DNA of 64,000 bases, from positions 57,429 to 121,428 of the forward strand of contig NZ_JAPDOD010000029.1 in assembly GCF_027587205.1 (NCBI RefSeq), in the 5' to 3' direction. Position 1 is the first letter of the stretch. The number at the start of each line of letters is the position of its first letter. Positions 50,523 to 58,220 of this stretch are shown here, in pieces. The notes under the pieces were generated by a model. The model ran no database searches, was not told the DNA's origin, and saw nothing but the letters and a program-made list of their open reading frames with translations. The DNA comes from Solirubrobacter ginsenosidimutans (lineage in GTDB: Bacteria; Actinomycetota; Thermoleophilia; Solirubrobacterales; Solirubrobacteraceae). The translations under genes and the position numbers were made by a program.

Positions 50523-51323
50523 GTGAGCCGCCAGTTCGTCGAGGCCAATTTCTTCCTGCTCGCCTTCCAGGGGCTGCTCGTCGCGCTCACCGGCGCCGGC
50601 ATCCCGCCGTGGCTGGACCGGCTCAAGAGCCGCGGCTGGGCGCTGCTGTTGCCGGTCTCGATCGCGGGCGTCGTCGGCGGGATCGCGGTCTTCCCCCAAC
50701 TGGCCGACGGCCTCACGTGGGTCGCGTTCCTGCTGGTGCCGCCGGGAGCGATGCTCGCGCTCGGCTGGGCGCTGCACGGCGCACGCCCGTGGTTCGCGAT
50801 CATCGGCGCCGCGCTCTTCGTCTTCGCGTGGGTGAAGACCGGCACGCTCGCGGGCGATGCGGCCGCGGCGCTGTGCACCGCGCTGAGCGCGGCCACGCTC
50901 GGGCGGGTGCTGGCCGGGATCGTGCCCGTCCTCTACCTCAAGCTCGGCATCGTCGCCTTCGCGGTGCTCGACGCGATCCTCGTCTTCGGCAACCAGCTGC
51001 AGGCGCCGAACGCGGTCCTGAACGCCGCCGTCCCCGCCGCCGGCCTGCCGCAGCTGCAATACCTCGAGCTGCACTACGCGTCGATGGGTTATGGAGACGT
51101 GTTCGTCGCCGGCGTCCTCGGCGCCGTGCTGGCGACCGAGCGGCGCAAGCAGTGGCCGGTCGGCCTGCTCGTCTTCGTCCTCGCCGAGCTCTGGGACCTG
51201 CTCTTCCTGCTGGACTCGATCAATACGCTCCCGGCGACCGTGCCCATCGCTCTAGCCCTGATCGCCGTGGAGCTCAAACCGTGGCTCACCCGCCGCCGCC
51301 CTGGCATCTCTTCGGCGAGCTGA
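50523..51323 (+). CDS. Multi-pass membrane protein with GxGD motif
   Basis: The 266-residue protein has about eight hydrophobic helices. Two acidic residues lie in membrane segments: LDAILVFG near residue 150 and GYGDVFVAGVLGA near 190, followed by LPATVPIAL near 240. The GxGD sequence and the order D...GxGD...PA recall presenilin/signal-peptide-peptidase-like or prepilin-type aspartyl proteases, but the first motif lacks Tyr and overall similarity is not obvious. GTG 50523 is the start. Its last 43 bp overlap the next gene, so the two are co-transcribed. Confidence 0.65.
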   Translation: MSRQFVEANFFLLAFQGLLVALTGAGIPPWLDRLKSRGWALLLPVSIAGVVGGIAVFPQLADGLTWVAFLLVPPGAMLALGWALHGARPWFAIIGAALFVFAWVKTGTLAGDAAAALCTALSAATLGRVLAGIVPVLYLKLGIVAFAVLDAILVFGNQLQAPNAVLNAAVPAAGLPQLQYLELHYASMGYGDVFVAGVLGAVLATERRKQWPVGLLVFVLAELWDLLFLLDSINTLPATVPIALALIAVELKPWLTRRRPGISSAS

Positions 51324-51811
51324 TCATCGTCCCGGCGCTCGTGCGCCCACGGGCGCTCGGCGGCGTGCTGCTGGCCAACTACACGTCGGGGACGCTCGTC
51401 TACCGCGAGCTGATCGTGTTCTCGCACGCGACCCGCCGCGGGATGGTCGTCAGCCACATCTACGTCGACGACGAGCAGTCGCTCAGCGGCGGGCACGACA
51501 TCTGGGGCCTGCCGAAGGAGCTCGCGGAGTTCGAGTACACGCCCACGCGCTTCGTCGCCCGCCAGAACGGCGCGACGCTGCTGGAAGCGGGCATCCGGCG
51601 CCGCCCCGGGACGCTGCCGCTGCTGATCCCGGCGCCGATCGTCAGCCGTGCCGGGGCGACGCTGGGCTTCGCCCGCATCAAGGCCGCGCCCGCGCTGGTC
51701 ACGCTCGACGTCCCGCCGGCGAGCCCCTTCGCCGCGCTCGGCCTCAGCGGCACGCGCCCCGCGCTCGCGGGTGACGACATGTCGCTCACGATGCCCGCTC
51801 CACGCCCCTGA
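51281..51811 (+). CDS. Acetoacetate decarboxylase-family protein
   Basis: The 176-residue protein has the ADC fold signature SLSGGHDIWGLPKELAEF near residue 65 and the strand TLVYRELIVFSHA. ADC uses a Schiff-base lysine; the Lys in GLPKELA is at the family's conserved site. It is shorter than classical ADC (~245) but typical of the broad family, which includes hydratase- and aldolase-like enzymes. GTG 51281 has GGAG 8 nt upstream. It overlaps the membrane protein and is followed by groES. Confidence 0.78.
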   Translation: MAHPPPPWHLFGELIIVPALVRPRALGGVLLANYTSGTLVYRELIVFSHATRRGMVVSHIYVDDEQSLSGGHDIWGLPKELAEFEYTPTRFVARQNGATLLEAGIRRRPGTLPLLIPAPIVSRAGATLGFARIKAAPALVTLDVPPASPFAALGLSGTRPALAGDDMSLTMPAPRP

Positions 51812-51830
51812 CTAAGGTCTTGCGCAGACC

Positions 51831-52151
51831 ATGCGCCACAACCTTCGCCCGCTCTTCGACCGTGTCGTCGTCAAGGAACTCGAACCGGACCGCATTCGCC
51901 AGTCCGGTCTCCTCGTCCCCGCCGGGACCCATGAACCGCCGCCGCAGCACGGGATCGTGCTCGCCGTCGGCCCGGGCCTGGACTGGTGGGAACAGGCGGG
52001 CATCGCGATGCCGGTCCAGCCCGGCGACCACGTCGTCTTCCCCGCGTCGGCGGGCGCGTGGGTGGAGGTCGACGAGGAGCGCCTGCTCGTCTGCCGCGTC
52101 GGCGAGTTGCTCGGCGTGCTCGAGACCGAAGCGGAGACCGTCAAGACGTGA
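51831..52151 (+). CDS. groES: GroES-family co-chaperonin
   Basis: The 106-residue Cpn10-like protein begins LRPLFDRVVVKELEPD and keeps IVLAVGPG, the mobile-loop region (QSGLLVPAGTHEPPP) and the C-terminal strand ERLLVCRVGELLGVL. It should form a heptameric lid for a GroEL encoded elsewhere, as no groEL is adjacent. The mobile loop lacks the usual GGI-hydrophobic triplet (SGLLVP), so it may be a specialised paralogue. Its stop overlaps the next start (GTGA). Confidence 0.85.
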   Translation: MRHNLRPLFDRVVVKELEPDRIRQSGLLVPAGTHEPPPQHGIVLAVGPGLDWWEQAGIAMPVQPGDHVVFPASAGAWVEVDEERLLVCRVGELLGVLETEAETVKT

Positions 52152-52762
52152 GACAGCTCGCGGACGGGCTCTGGTTCTGGACCGCGCGCCATCCGGAGTG
52201 GCATCCGCGGTCGGAGTTCGGCGCGCAGGTGGGCTGCTATCTGGCCCATGAGGGCGGGCGGACGATCCTGATCGACCCGCTGCTGGGCGACGCGGACCTC
52301 GACCCGCTGATCGACGGCGACGTGGTGGTCGCGATCACCCTCCCGTACCACGTGCGCGACGCCGCTGTGGCCGTGGAACGCTGGGGCGGCGTCGTCAGCG
52401 GCCACCCCGACATCGCGGGACGGCTGCCGGACGGCACGCCGTTCGATCCCGACGCGGGTCTCGCCTGGCACCCGCTCAAGCGCGGAAAGGAGCGCCCGCT
52501 CGAGCTGCCCGGCCTGCGCGCCCTCGCGTTCGGGGACCGGATCGTCGGCGTCGACGGCGGGCTGCGCTACTGGTCGATGAACCCGATCACCCCCGCGCGC
52601 ATCGATTTCTTCCGCCGCCGGACCTCGAAGGAGCTCGCCCACCTGCTCGAGATCGACTTCGACCGCGCGCTCGTCACCCACGGCGAACCGGTCATGAAAG
52701 ACGCCCGCGCGGCGCTCGAGAACGCATTGGCCGCCGACCCCTGGTATCACCGCCCGTCATGA
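52148..52762 (+). CDS. Degenerate metallo-beta-lactamase-like protein
   Basis: The 204-residue protein shows the MBL strand pattern ([16 protein letters not shown], then [18 protein letters not shown] and [16 protein letters not shown]), but the HxHxDH metal motif is reduced to YHVRDA. It may bind one metal or none; a regulatory or non-hydrolytic role is possible. GTG 52148 overlaps the groES stop and its own stop overlaps the dodecin start (ATGA), so all three are one transcript. Confidence 0.75.
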   Translation: MRQLADGLWFWTARHPEWHPRSEFGAQVGCYLAHEGGRTILIDPLLGDADLDPLIDGDVVVAITLPYHVRDAAVAVERWGGVVSGHPDIAGRLPDGTPFDPDAGLAWHPLKRGKERPLELPGLRALAFGDRIVGVDGGLRYWSMNPITPARIDFFRRRTSKELAHLLEIDFDRALVTHGEPVMKDARAALENALAADPWYHRPS

Positions 52763-52962
52763 GCGATCACGTCTACAAGTCGGTGGAGATCACCGGCTCA
52801 TCGCCGGAGGGCATCCAGAAGGCGATCGACAACGCGCTGGACAAGGCGGGCGAGACCCTGCGAAACCTCGACTGGTTCGAGGTGGTCAACATTCGCGGCG
52901 CCCTTCAGGAGAACGTGCGCCACTACCAGGTGACGCTCAAGATCGGGTTCCGGCTCGAATAG
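52759..52962 (+). CDS. Dodecin-family flavin-binding protein
   Basis: The 67-residue protein has the dodecin fold: [20 protein letters not shown], a helix, [12 protein letters not shown] and the final strand [13 protein letters not shown]. Dodecins form dodecamers that store or buffer flavins or CoA. The Trp stacking on flavin (DWFEV) is present. It begins within the stop of the MBL-like gene and is followed by a strong terminator. It ends the membrane protein-ADC-groES-MBL-dodecin run. Confidence 0.92.
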   Translation: MSDHVYKSVEITGSSPEGIQKAIDNALDKAGETLRNLDWFEVVNIRGALQENVRHYQVTLKIGFRLE

Positions 52963-52963
52963 A

Positions 52964-52997
52964 CGAGAGGCGCCCCGCCAGGGCAGGGCGCCTCTCG
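52964..52997. terminator. Strong terminator hairpin after dodecin
   Basis: Perfect 12-bp arms (CGAGAGGCGCCC and its complement) with a 10-nt loop start 2 bp after the dodecin stop. The U-run is poor, as usual in high-GC actinobacteria. Confidence 0.85.
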
Positions 52998-53175
52998 CAC
53001 CGCACTTCCTAGGCCCGCGAAGCCCGGGCACGCCGGGCATGCCGGCGGGCGTTGCTGCGCGACGCCGTCGCCGAGGTCGAGTCGACGTCGGCGTGGTGGT
53101 GGATTCCGACGTCGACCCCGGGAGTCCACGAAGAGTTCGCTGGGAATCGAAGGCCTGGCGAGACGCTCGTGTCTC

Positions 53176-53181
53176 TAGTGT
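53176..53181 (+). promoter_or_regulatory. Candidate leaderless -10 (TAGTGT) for nudC
   Basis: TAGTGT ends 7 nt before GTG 53189. Confidence 0.45.
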
Positions 53182-53188
53182 CCTGTGG

Positions 53189-54145
53189 GTGACTGAGCCC
53201 AACGCGTTCACGGGAGCGGCGCTCGACCGGGCGGGCGACTCCCGCCGCCGCGATCCGTCCTGGGTCGCCGAGCAGCAGGCGCATCCCGCGGCGCGCGCCG
53301 TCGTCGCCGGAGACCGCGGTCTGCGAGTCGTGGACGGGCGGCTCGAGCTCGTCCCGCTCACCGACCTCAACGGTGCGTATCCGTACTTGCTCGGTCTGGA
53401 TGGCCGGGGCCCGCTCTTTGCCGTCGACGAGGACCCGCTGCGCGAAGGGCGCGTGCCGATGGTCGGCTCCGGGGGCGTCCGTGGCGAGCCGCCCACAGGT
53501 GCCGGCGGCGATCGCCTCTCGCTGCGCCAGGCCGCCGCGCGGCTCTCGCAGGCCGAAGGCGGCCTCGCCGCCTACACCGCGGCGCTCTTGAACTGGCACC
53601 GCCGGCACCGGTTCTGCTCGGCCTGTGGTCATCAGAGCGACATCGTCGAGGCGGGCCTGACCCGCCACTGCCCCAACTGCGGCACCGAGCACCACCCGCG
53701 CACCGACCCCGTCGTGATCATGCTCGTCACCGACGGCGCCGACCGGCTGCTGCTCGGCCGCCAGGCGAGCTGGCCGGACGGGCGCTACAGCGCGCTTGCC
53801 GGGTTCGTCGAGCCGGGAGAGGGCTTGGAGGAGGCCGTGGCGCGCGAGGTGCGCGAGGAGGCAGGCGTGATCGTCGCGCGGCCGCGCTACGTCGATTCCC
53901 AGCCGTGGCCGTTCCCGGCGTCGTTGATGCTCGGCTTCTCGGCGCCGTATGAGAGTGGCGAGGCGCGCATCCAGGACGACGAGCTCCAGGACGTGCGCTG
54001 GTTCGAGCGCGCCGAGATCCAGCGCGCCGCCGCGGCGCCCGACGACGAGGACTGGGGCACCCCCGGCGATCCCGGCGGTCCGCTCCGGCTTCCCCCGAGT
54101 CTGGCGATCGCCCGGCGGCTGATCGACAGGTGGCTAACGGAGTGA
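53189..54145 (+). CDS. nudC: NADH pyrophosphatase (NudC-type Nudix hydrolase)
   Basis: The 318-residue enzyme splits NAD(H) to NMN(H) and AMP, and NudC homologues remove NAD caps from RNA. It has an N-terminal domain, a zinc ribbon (FCSACG and HCPNCG), the Nudix box GFVEPGEGLEEAVAREVREE and the NADH-specific SQPWPFPASLMLGF. GTG 53189 is chosen because the protein fold begins with TEPNAFTG; the longer frame to 53039 is unsupported. The 190-bp gap upstream holds the dodecin terminator and a promoter. Confidence 0.93.
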   Translation: MTEPNAFTGAALDRAGDSRRRDPSWVAEQQAHPAARAVVAGDRGLRVVDGRLELVPLTDLNGAYPYLLGLDGRGPLFAVDEDPLREGRVPMVGSGGVRGEPPTGAGGDRLSLRQAAARLSQAEGGLAAYTAALLNWHRRHRFCSACGHQSDIVEAGLTRHCPNCGTEHHPRTDPVVIMLVTDGADRLLLGRQASWPDGRYSALAGFVEPGEGLEEAVAREVREEAGVIVARPRYVDSQPWPFPASLMLGFSAPYESGEARIQDDELQDVRWFERAEIQRAAAAPDDEDWGTPGDPGGPLRLPPSLAIARRLIDRWLTE

Positions 54146-54170
54146 GGTTGCAGACACCGCTTGCCTGGCT

Positions 54171-54176
54171 TACGCT
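54171..54176 (+). promoter_or_regulatory. Candidate leaderless -10 (TACGCT)
   Basis: TACGCT ends 9 nt before GTG 54186. It is identical to the hexamer of the LCP gene. Confidence 0.4.
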
Positions 54177-54185
54177 TGCAAAGAA

Positions 54186-54500
54186 GTGAGCCTTGAGGGG
54201 TGGATCTTCATGGTTGGCCTCCGCGTCTTCGACGTCGGAGCACTTGTCGTGTGGCTGGTGTGGTTCTTCCGCCTGCGTGACGACAACGACGACGACGGCG
54301 ACGATTTCCGCCGCGGCAAGGGCGACGGCAACGAGCCCGAAGAGCCTTCGTGCGGCCCCGGCGGCCTCCGGCTGCCGCTCCCGGAGTCCCAGCCCTGGCA
54401 CTCGCGCCGGCGCGATCACGGCGGCGACCGCCGCGGCACTCCCCTCCCCACGCGTCGCACCGCGCCGCACCGCGCACCGGTCCGGACGCGGCATCGTTAG
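54186..54500 (+). CDS. Small single-span membrane protein with acidic then basic tail
   Basis: The 104-residue protein starts at GTG 54186. A hydrophobic N-terminal segment (WIFMVGLRVFDVGALVVWLV) is followed by an Asp/Glu cluster (RLRDDNDDDGDDFRRG), a Gly/Pro stretch (GPGGLRLPLPE) and an Arg/His/Pro-rich tail. No enzyme motif exists. The membrane segment plus GGLRLPLP recurs in small actinobacterial proteins, to my recollection. Function is unknown. Confidence 0.6.
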   Translation: MSLEGWIFMVGLRVFDVGALVVWLVWFFRLRDDNDDDGDDFRRGKGDGNEPEEPSCGPGGLRLPLPESQPWHSRRRDHGGDRRGTPLPTRRTAPHRAPVRTRHR

Positions 54501-54528
54501 CCGCCCGCCGCGCGGGTAGGAGCCGGGG

Positions 54529-57411
54529 GTGTTCGAGCATCGCGAGTACGCGCGCGAGCGCATCGCCCAGTTCGCCGCGCGCCTTCCCGTCTTCGGGACG
54601 CCGGTGCCGTTGTCGCTCTCGTTGTCGGGCCCGGTTGAGCGGGGCGAGTTCGCCCGTGCATACCGGCCGGCCGAGCTGGGCGCGCGGCTCGGGCCGCTCT
54701 TCGCCACGTACTGGCTCAGAGCCTCAGGGACGGTGCCGTCAGGGGCGCACCTGTTCCTCGACTTCGGCGGCGAGGCGACACTGTGGGTTGACGGGCAGCC
54801 GGCCGAGTCGCTGAGCTCCGGGCCGCGGCAGGCGCGCATGTCGGTTCCGGTGCCGTCCGGCGAGCGGGTGTTCGAGCTCGAACTGGCGTGCAACGACGCG
54901 TTCGGGTACGGCGAGTCCGGCCAGGGGCTGGCCGCCCGCTTCGAGCTGCGGCGCTGCGACGTCGCGCCGGTCGACGCGGACGCCTGGCGCACGTTCCACG
55001 ACGTGACGTTTCTGCTCGCGCTGGAGGACGTGGCCGAGCCCGAGTGGGCGGGTGAGCTGCTCGCGCAGCTGCACGCCTTCACGGTCGACGGTGACCGCGA
55101 GCGCCTGGACCGCCTGCTCGCCCGCGGCTCGAACGCGATCCACCACACCTCGGCGATCGGCCACGCCCACCTCGACACCGCCTGGCTGTGGCCGCTCGAG
55201 GAGACCTACCGCAAGCTGATCCGGACGACCACCGCACAGCTGCGGCTGCTCGACGACTACCCGGCGCACGTCTTCGCGCACTCGCAGGCGCAGCACTACG
55301 CGTGGCTGCGCGATCGTGAGCCGGCACTGTTCGCGCGGGTGAAGGCGGCGATCGCCGCCGGCCGCTGGATCCCGGTCGGCGGGACTTGGGTCGAACCCGA
55401 TTGCAACCTGCCGTCCGGCGAGTCGCTCGCCCGCCAGTTCCTCTACGGCCAGCGCTTCTTCGAGCGCGAGCTCGGCCGCCACTGCACGGAGTTCTGGAAC
55501 CCCGACGTCTTCGGCTACACCGCGCAGCTCCCGCAGCTGATGCGCGAGGCAGGCATCACGCGCTTCCTGACGCAGAAGCTCTCGTGGAACCGCTTCACGC
55601 AACCCGAGCACCACACGTTCATCTGGCAGGGCTTGGACGGATCGGAGGTCCTGACCCACTTCCCGCCCGCCGACACGTACAACGCCGAGGCGACGGTGGA
55701 GGAGCTGCACCGCGAATCGGCGGTCTACAGGGACCACGGCCGCTCGCGCCACTCGCTGCTGGTCTTCGGCCACGGCGACGGCGGCGGCGGGCCGACCGCC
55801 GACATGCTCGAGCGGCTGGCGCGGGCGCGCGACATCCACGGCCTGCCGCGGACCGTGGTCCGGTCGCCGGTCGAGTTCTTCGCCGATCTCGAGGCCGATG
55901 CGGACGACCTGCGGACCGTCGTCGGCGAGCTCTACTTCGAGCTGCACCGCGGCACCTACACGTCGCAGGCGCAGCTCAAGCGGGGCAACCGCCGCGGCGA
56001 AGGCGCACTGCACGACGCAGAGCTGCTCGCCGCGCTGGCGGGCGAGGAGTATCCGCGTGAAGCGTTTCAGCGGCTCTGGGAGACGCTGCTGCTCAACCAG
56101 TTCCACGACATCCTCCCGGGCTCCTCGATCAACGAGGTCAACGTCCGTGCGCGTGCGGACCTGGCGGCGGTCGAGGCGGGCGCGGAGGCGATCAGCGCCG
56201 CCGTGCTCGGCGAGGGCGAGATCCCGTTCAACACGCGGGCGCTCGCACGGCGAGAGGTCGCGGTGACACCGGGCGACGAGCTCGTGTTCGTCGACGTGCC
56301 GCCGTACGGGGCGGGCGAGATCGTCGCGCGGGGCGGCGCCGGCAGCAGCGCGCCGGTCGGCGGCGACGCGTCGGTCGTCGCGCCCGCCCCCGTGCGCCTC
56401 ACCCGCCGCGACGACGGCGCGATCGTCCTCGCCAACGAGCACCTCACCGTGACGCTCTCGCCGGACGGCACCGTCACCAGCCTCGTCACGGGCGGCCGCG
56501 AGGCCCTTTCCGCCCCGGCCAACCGGCTCGAGCTCTACGAGGACCTTCCCACCGCCTGGGACGCGTGGGATCTCGACCCCGCCCACCTCGAGACCCGCGA
56601 GGACCTGCCGCCCGCGGCCGGCCACACGGTCCGCGAGCACCCGCTCCGTGCCGAGGTCGTCTTCGACCGCGGCTGGCTGACCCAGGCGATCCGGCTCGAC
56701 GCCGGCGCGCGCCGCCTCGAGATCCACTCCGAGGTCGACTGGCAGTTCGACCATCGCCTGCTGAAGGTCGCCTTCCCCCTCGCCGTCCACGCACGCGACG
56801 TGACGTACGAGGTCGCGTTCGGCGCCGTCCAGCGCCCGACGCACTACTCGACGCGCGCCGACCTCGCGCGCTACGAGGTCCCCGGCCACCGCTGGGCCGA
56901 CATGTCCGAGCACGGCTTCGGGGTCGCCGTGCTCACCGACTCCAAGTACGGCTACTCCGCGTTCGGCGACACGCTGCGGATCTCGCTCCTGCGAGCTCCG
57001 CGCCTCCCGGACCCCGAGGCCGACCGCGGACTGCACCGCTTCGCCTACGCGCTCCTCCCCCACCCCGGCAGCTGGCAGGACGCGGACGTGGTCGGGGAAG
57101 CGACCCGTTTCAACTCGCCGATCCGCTGGGGCGCGCTCGCCCCCGGCAGCCTTGCGAGCGTCACCGGCGGCCTCGTGCTCGACACGATCAAGCGTGCCGA
57201 GGACTCCGGCGCGCTCGTCCTGCGCCTCTACGAGCCCCACGGCGCACGCGGCACCGCTCGCGTCAGGGTTCCCGCCACGACCGCGCACCGGGCCAACCTG
57301 CTCGAGCAACCCGGCGACCCGCTCAGCATCGAGGGCGGCGAGATCGTCGTTCCCTACCGGCCGTGGGAGATCGTCACGGTCTATTCGTCCTCGTCCTCGT
57401 CCTCGTCGTAG
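54529..57411 (+). CDS. Alpha-mannosidase (glycoside hydrolase family 38)
   Basis: The 960-residue enzyme hydrolyses alpha-mannosides with retention. An N-terminal beta-domain (~1-195) precedes the GH38 barrel with AIGHAHLDTAWLWPLEETYR (zinc ligands His and Asp) and the nucleophile Asp in FWNPDVFGYTAQLPQ. The HGDGGGGPT and QFHDILPGSSI motifs are present, then C-terminal beta-sandwich domains. GTG 54529 has AGGAG 7 nt upstream. There is no signal peptide, so it is probably cytoplasmic. It ends in eight serines encoded by a TCGTCC hexamer run that overlaps the convergent gene. Confidence 0.92.
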   Translation: MFEHREYARERIAQFAARLPVFGTPVPLSLSLSGPVERGEFARAYRPAELGARLGPLFATYWLRASGTVPSGAHLFLDFGGEATLWVDGQPAESLSSGPRQARMSVPVPSGERVFELELACNDAFGYGESGQGLAARFELRRCDVAPVDADAWRTFHDVTFLLALEDVAEPEWAGELLAQLHAFTVDGDRERLDRLLARGSNAIHHTSAIGHAHLDTAWLWPLEETYRKLIRTTTAQLRLLDDYPAHVFAHSQAQHYAWLRDREPALFARVKAAIAAGRWIPVGGTWVEPDCNLPSGESLARQFLYGQRFFERELGRHCTEFWNPDVFGYTAQLPQLMREAGITRFLTQKLSWNRFTQPEHHTFIWQGLDGSEVLTHFPPADTYNAEATVEELHRESAVYRDHGRSRHSLLVFGHGDGGGGPTADMLERLARARDIHGLPRTVVRSPVEFFADLEADADDLRTVVGELYFELHRGTYTSQAQLKRGNRRGEGALHDAELLAALAGEEYPREAFQRLWETLLLNQFHDILPGSSINEVNVRARADLAAVEAGAEAISAAVLGEGEIPFNTRALARREVAVTPGDELVFVDVPPYGAGEIVARGGAGSSAPVGGDASVVAPAPVRLTRRDDGAIVLANEHLTVTLSPDGTVTSLVTGGREALSAPANRLELYEDLPTAWDAWDLDPAHLETREDLPPAAGHTVREHPLRAEVVFDRGWLTQAIRLDAGARRLEIHSEVDWQFDHRLLKVAFPLAVHARDVTYEVAFGAVQRPTHYSTRADLARYEVPGHRWADMSEHGFGVAVLTDSKYGYSAFGDTLRISLLRAPRLPDPEADRGLHRFAYALLPHPGSWQDADVVGEATRFNSPIRWGALAPGSLASVTGGLVLDTIKRAEDSGALVLRLYEPHGARGTARVRVPATTAHRANLLEQPGDPLSIEGGEIVVPYRPWEIVTVYSSSSSSSS

Positions 57412-57833
57412 AAGACCTTCACGATCTCGCTCCACTCGCCGGTCTGCTTCTCGAGCGCCGCGAACTCCGCCTCGTCGGCCTCGATGATCGTGCCGTCGGT
57501 CTCCACGTAGAGCACGACGCGCTCGCCGGGCAGTTGATCGAGGTCGGCGTCGGCGTGCTCCTGCGGGTCGACGGCGAACGCGCGGATCCGGGCGATCGGC
57601 AGCGGGTTGGAGCCGTCGTCGGCCACGCCGGTGAGCAGGATCGCCCACGCGACGGCCAGCACCGCGCTGTCGGTGACCCGCGTGCGGTCCTCGATCCAGC
57701 CCACGCCCAGCGAGCCGCCGCCATTGCCGTCGTCGTCACCGAACCCCTCCGTGCGCGCGACGACGAAGAAGTTCGCGTCGTCGCCCAGGTCGGGCGGCTG
57801 GTACTCCGTGAGGAACTCCGAGGTGATGAGCAT
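57381..57833 (-). CDS. Hypothetical acidic protein
   Basis: The 150-residue protein starts at ATG 57833 (MLITSEFLTEYQPPDLGDD). It is strongly acidic, has a hydrophobic middle (DSAVLAVAWAILLTGVADDG) and ends in an alternating Asp/Glu tail. No family is recognised. Its C-terminal tail is encoded by the same hexamer repeats that give the mannosidase its poly-Ser end, across a 31-bp convergent overlap. Confidence 0.65.
   Translation of the reverse strand: MLITSEFLTEYQPPDLGDDANFFVVARTEGFGDDDGNGGGSLGVGWIEDRTRVTDSAVLAVAWAILLTGVADDGSNPLPIARIRAFAVDPQEHADADLDQLPGERVVLYVETDGTIIEADEAEFAALEKQTGEWSEIVKVFYDEDEDEDE
57384..57408. repeat. Hexanucleotide run (TCGTCC/TCCTCG) in overlap of two gene ends
   Basis: About four copies of a 6-nt unit encode poly-Ser on the plus strand and Asp-Glu repeats on the minus strand. 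Copy-number change would lengthen or shorten both tails without a frameshift. Confidence 0.7.
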
Positions 57834-57903
57834 CGCGAAGGCTTCTTACCACCTCGACGATTGTTCACTTCCGATACGCCGGAATCGCGGCATCCTATTC
57901 GCA

Positions 57904-58155
57904 ATGCCTGATCGGAGCCGATGCCCGAATTGTCGTGAACCCGTCAGCCCCTTCGCCGCGGGCTGCGCCATCTGCGGCGCAGATCTGGACACCGCGCGCT
58001 GGGACAAGGGCCCGGGCATCGGGAACCGGATCGCCTCGTGGTTCGGCGCGCTCAGCTCGGGCCCGACCAAGGGCGGGATGACGCCCTGGGTCATCGTGTT
58101 CCTGATCTTCTTCGGGACCGGGATCGTCAGCACGCTGCTCGCCTTGTTCCTGTAG
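57904..58155 (+). CDS. Zinc-ribbon, single-TM small protein
   Basis: The 83-residue protein starts at ATG 57904 with a zinc knuckle pair (SRCPNCREPVSPFAAGCAIC) and ends in one hydrophobic helix (WVIVFLIFFGTGIVSTLLAL). It is a tail-anchored membrane protein with a cytoplasmic zinc ribbon of the 'double zinc ribbon' kind. CATCCT lies 7 nt before the ATG. The partner and role are unknown. Confidence 0.78.
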   Translation: MPDRSRCPNCREPVSPFAAGCAICGADLDTARWDKGPGIGNRIASWFGALSSGPTKGGMTPWVIVFLIFFGTGIVSTLLALFL

Positions 58156-58220
58156 AACCGGGGGGTCGGCGGGGGTCCCTGCGGGGAATCGAGTGCGGAC
58201 CGGTGTCGTCTGGGACCGGT

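Noticed and set aside
53009..53129. Minus-strand frame with high GC3 ending in a basic peptide (ARRHARRARASRA)
   Set aside because: Codon pattern looks coding, but there is no ATG, GTG or TTG start and it lies in the nudC promoter gap; only an unlikely ATC start would serve.
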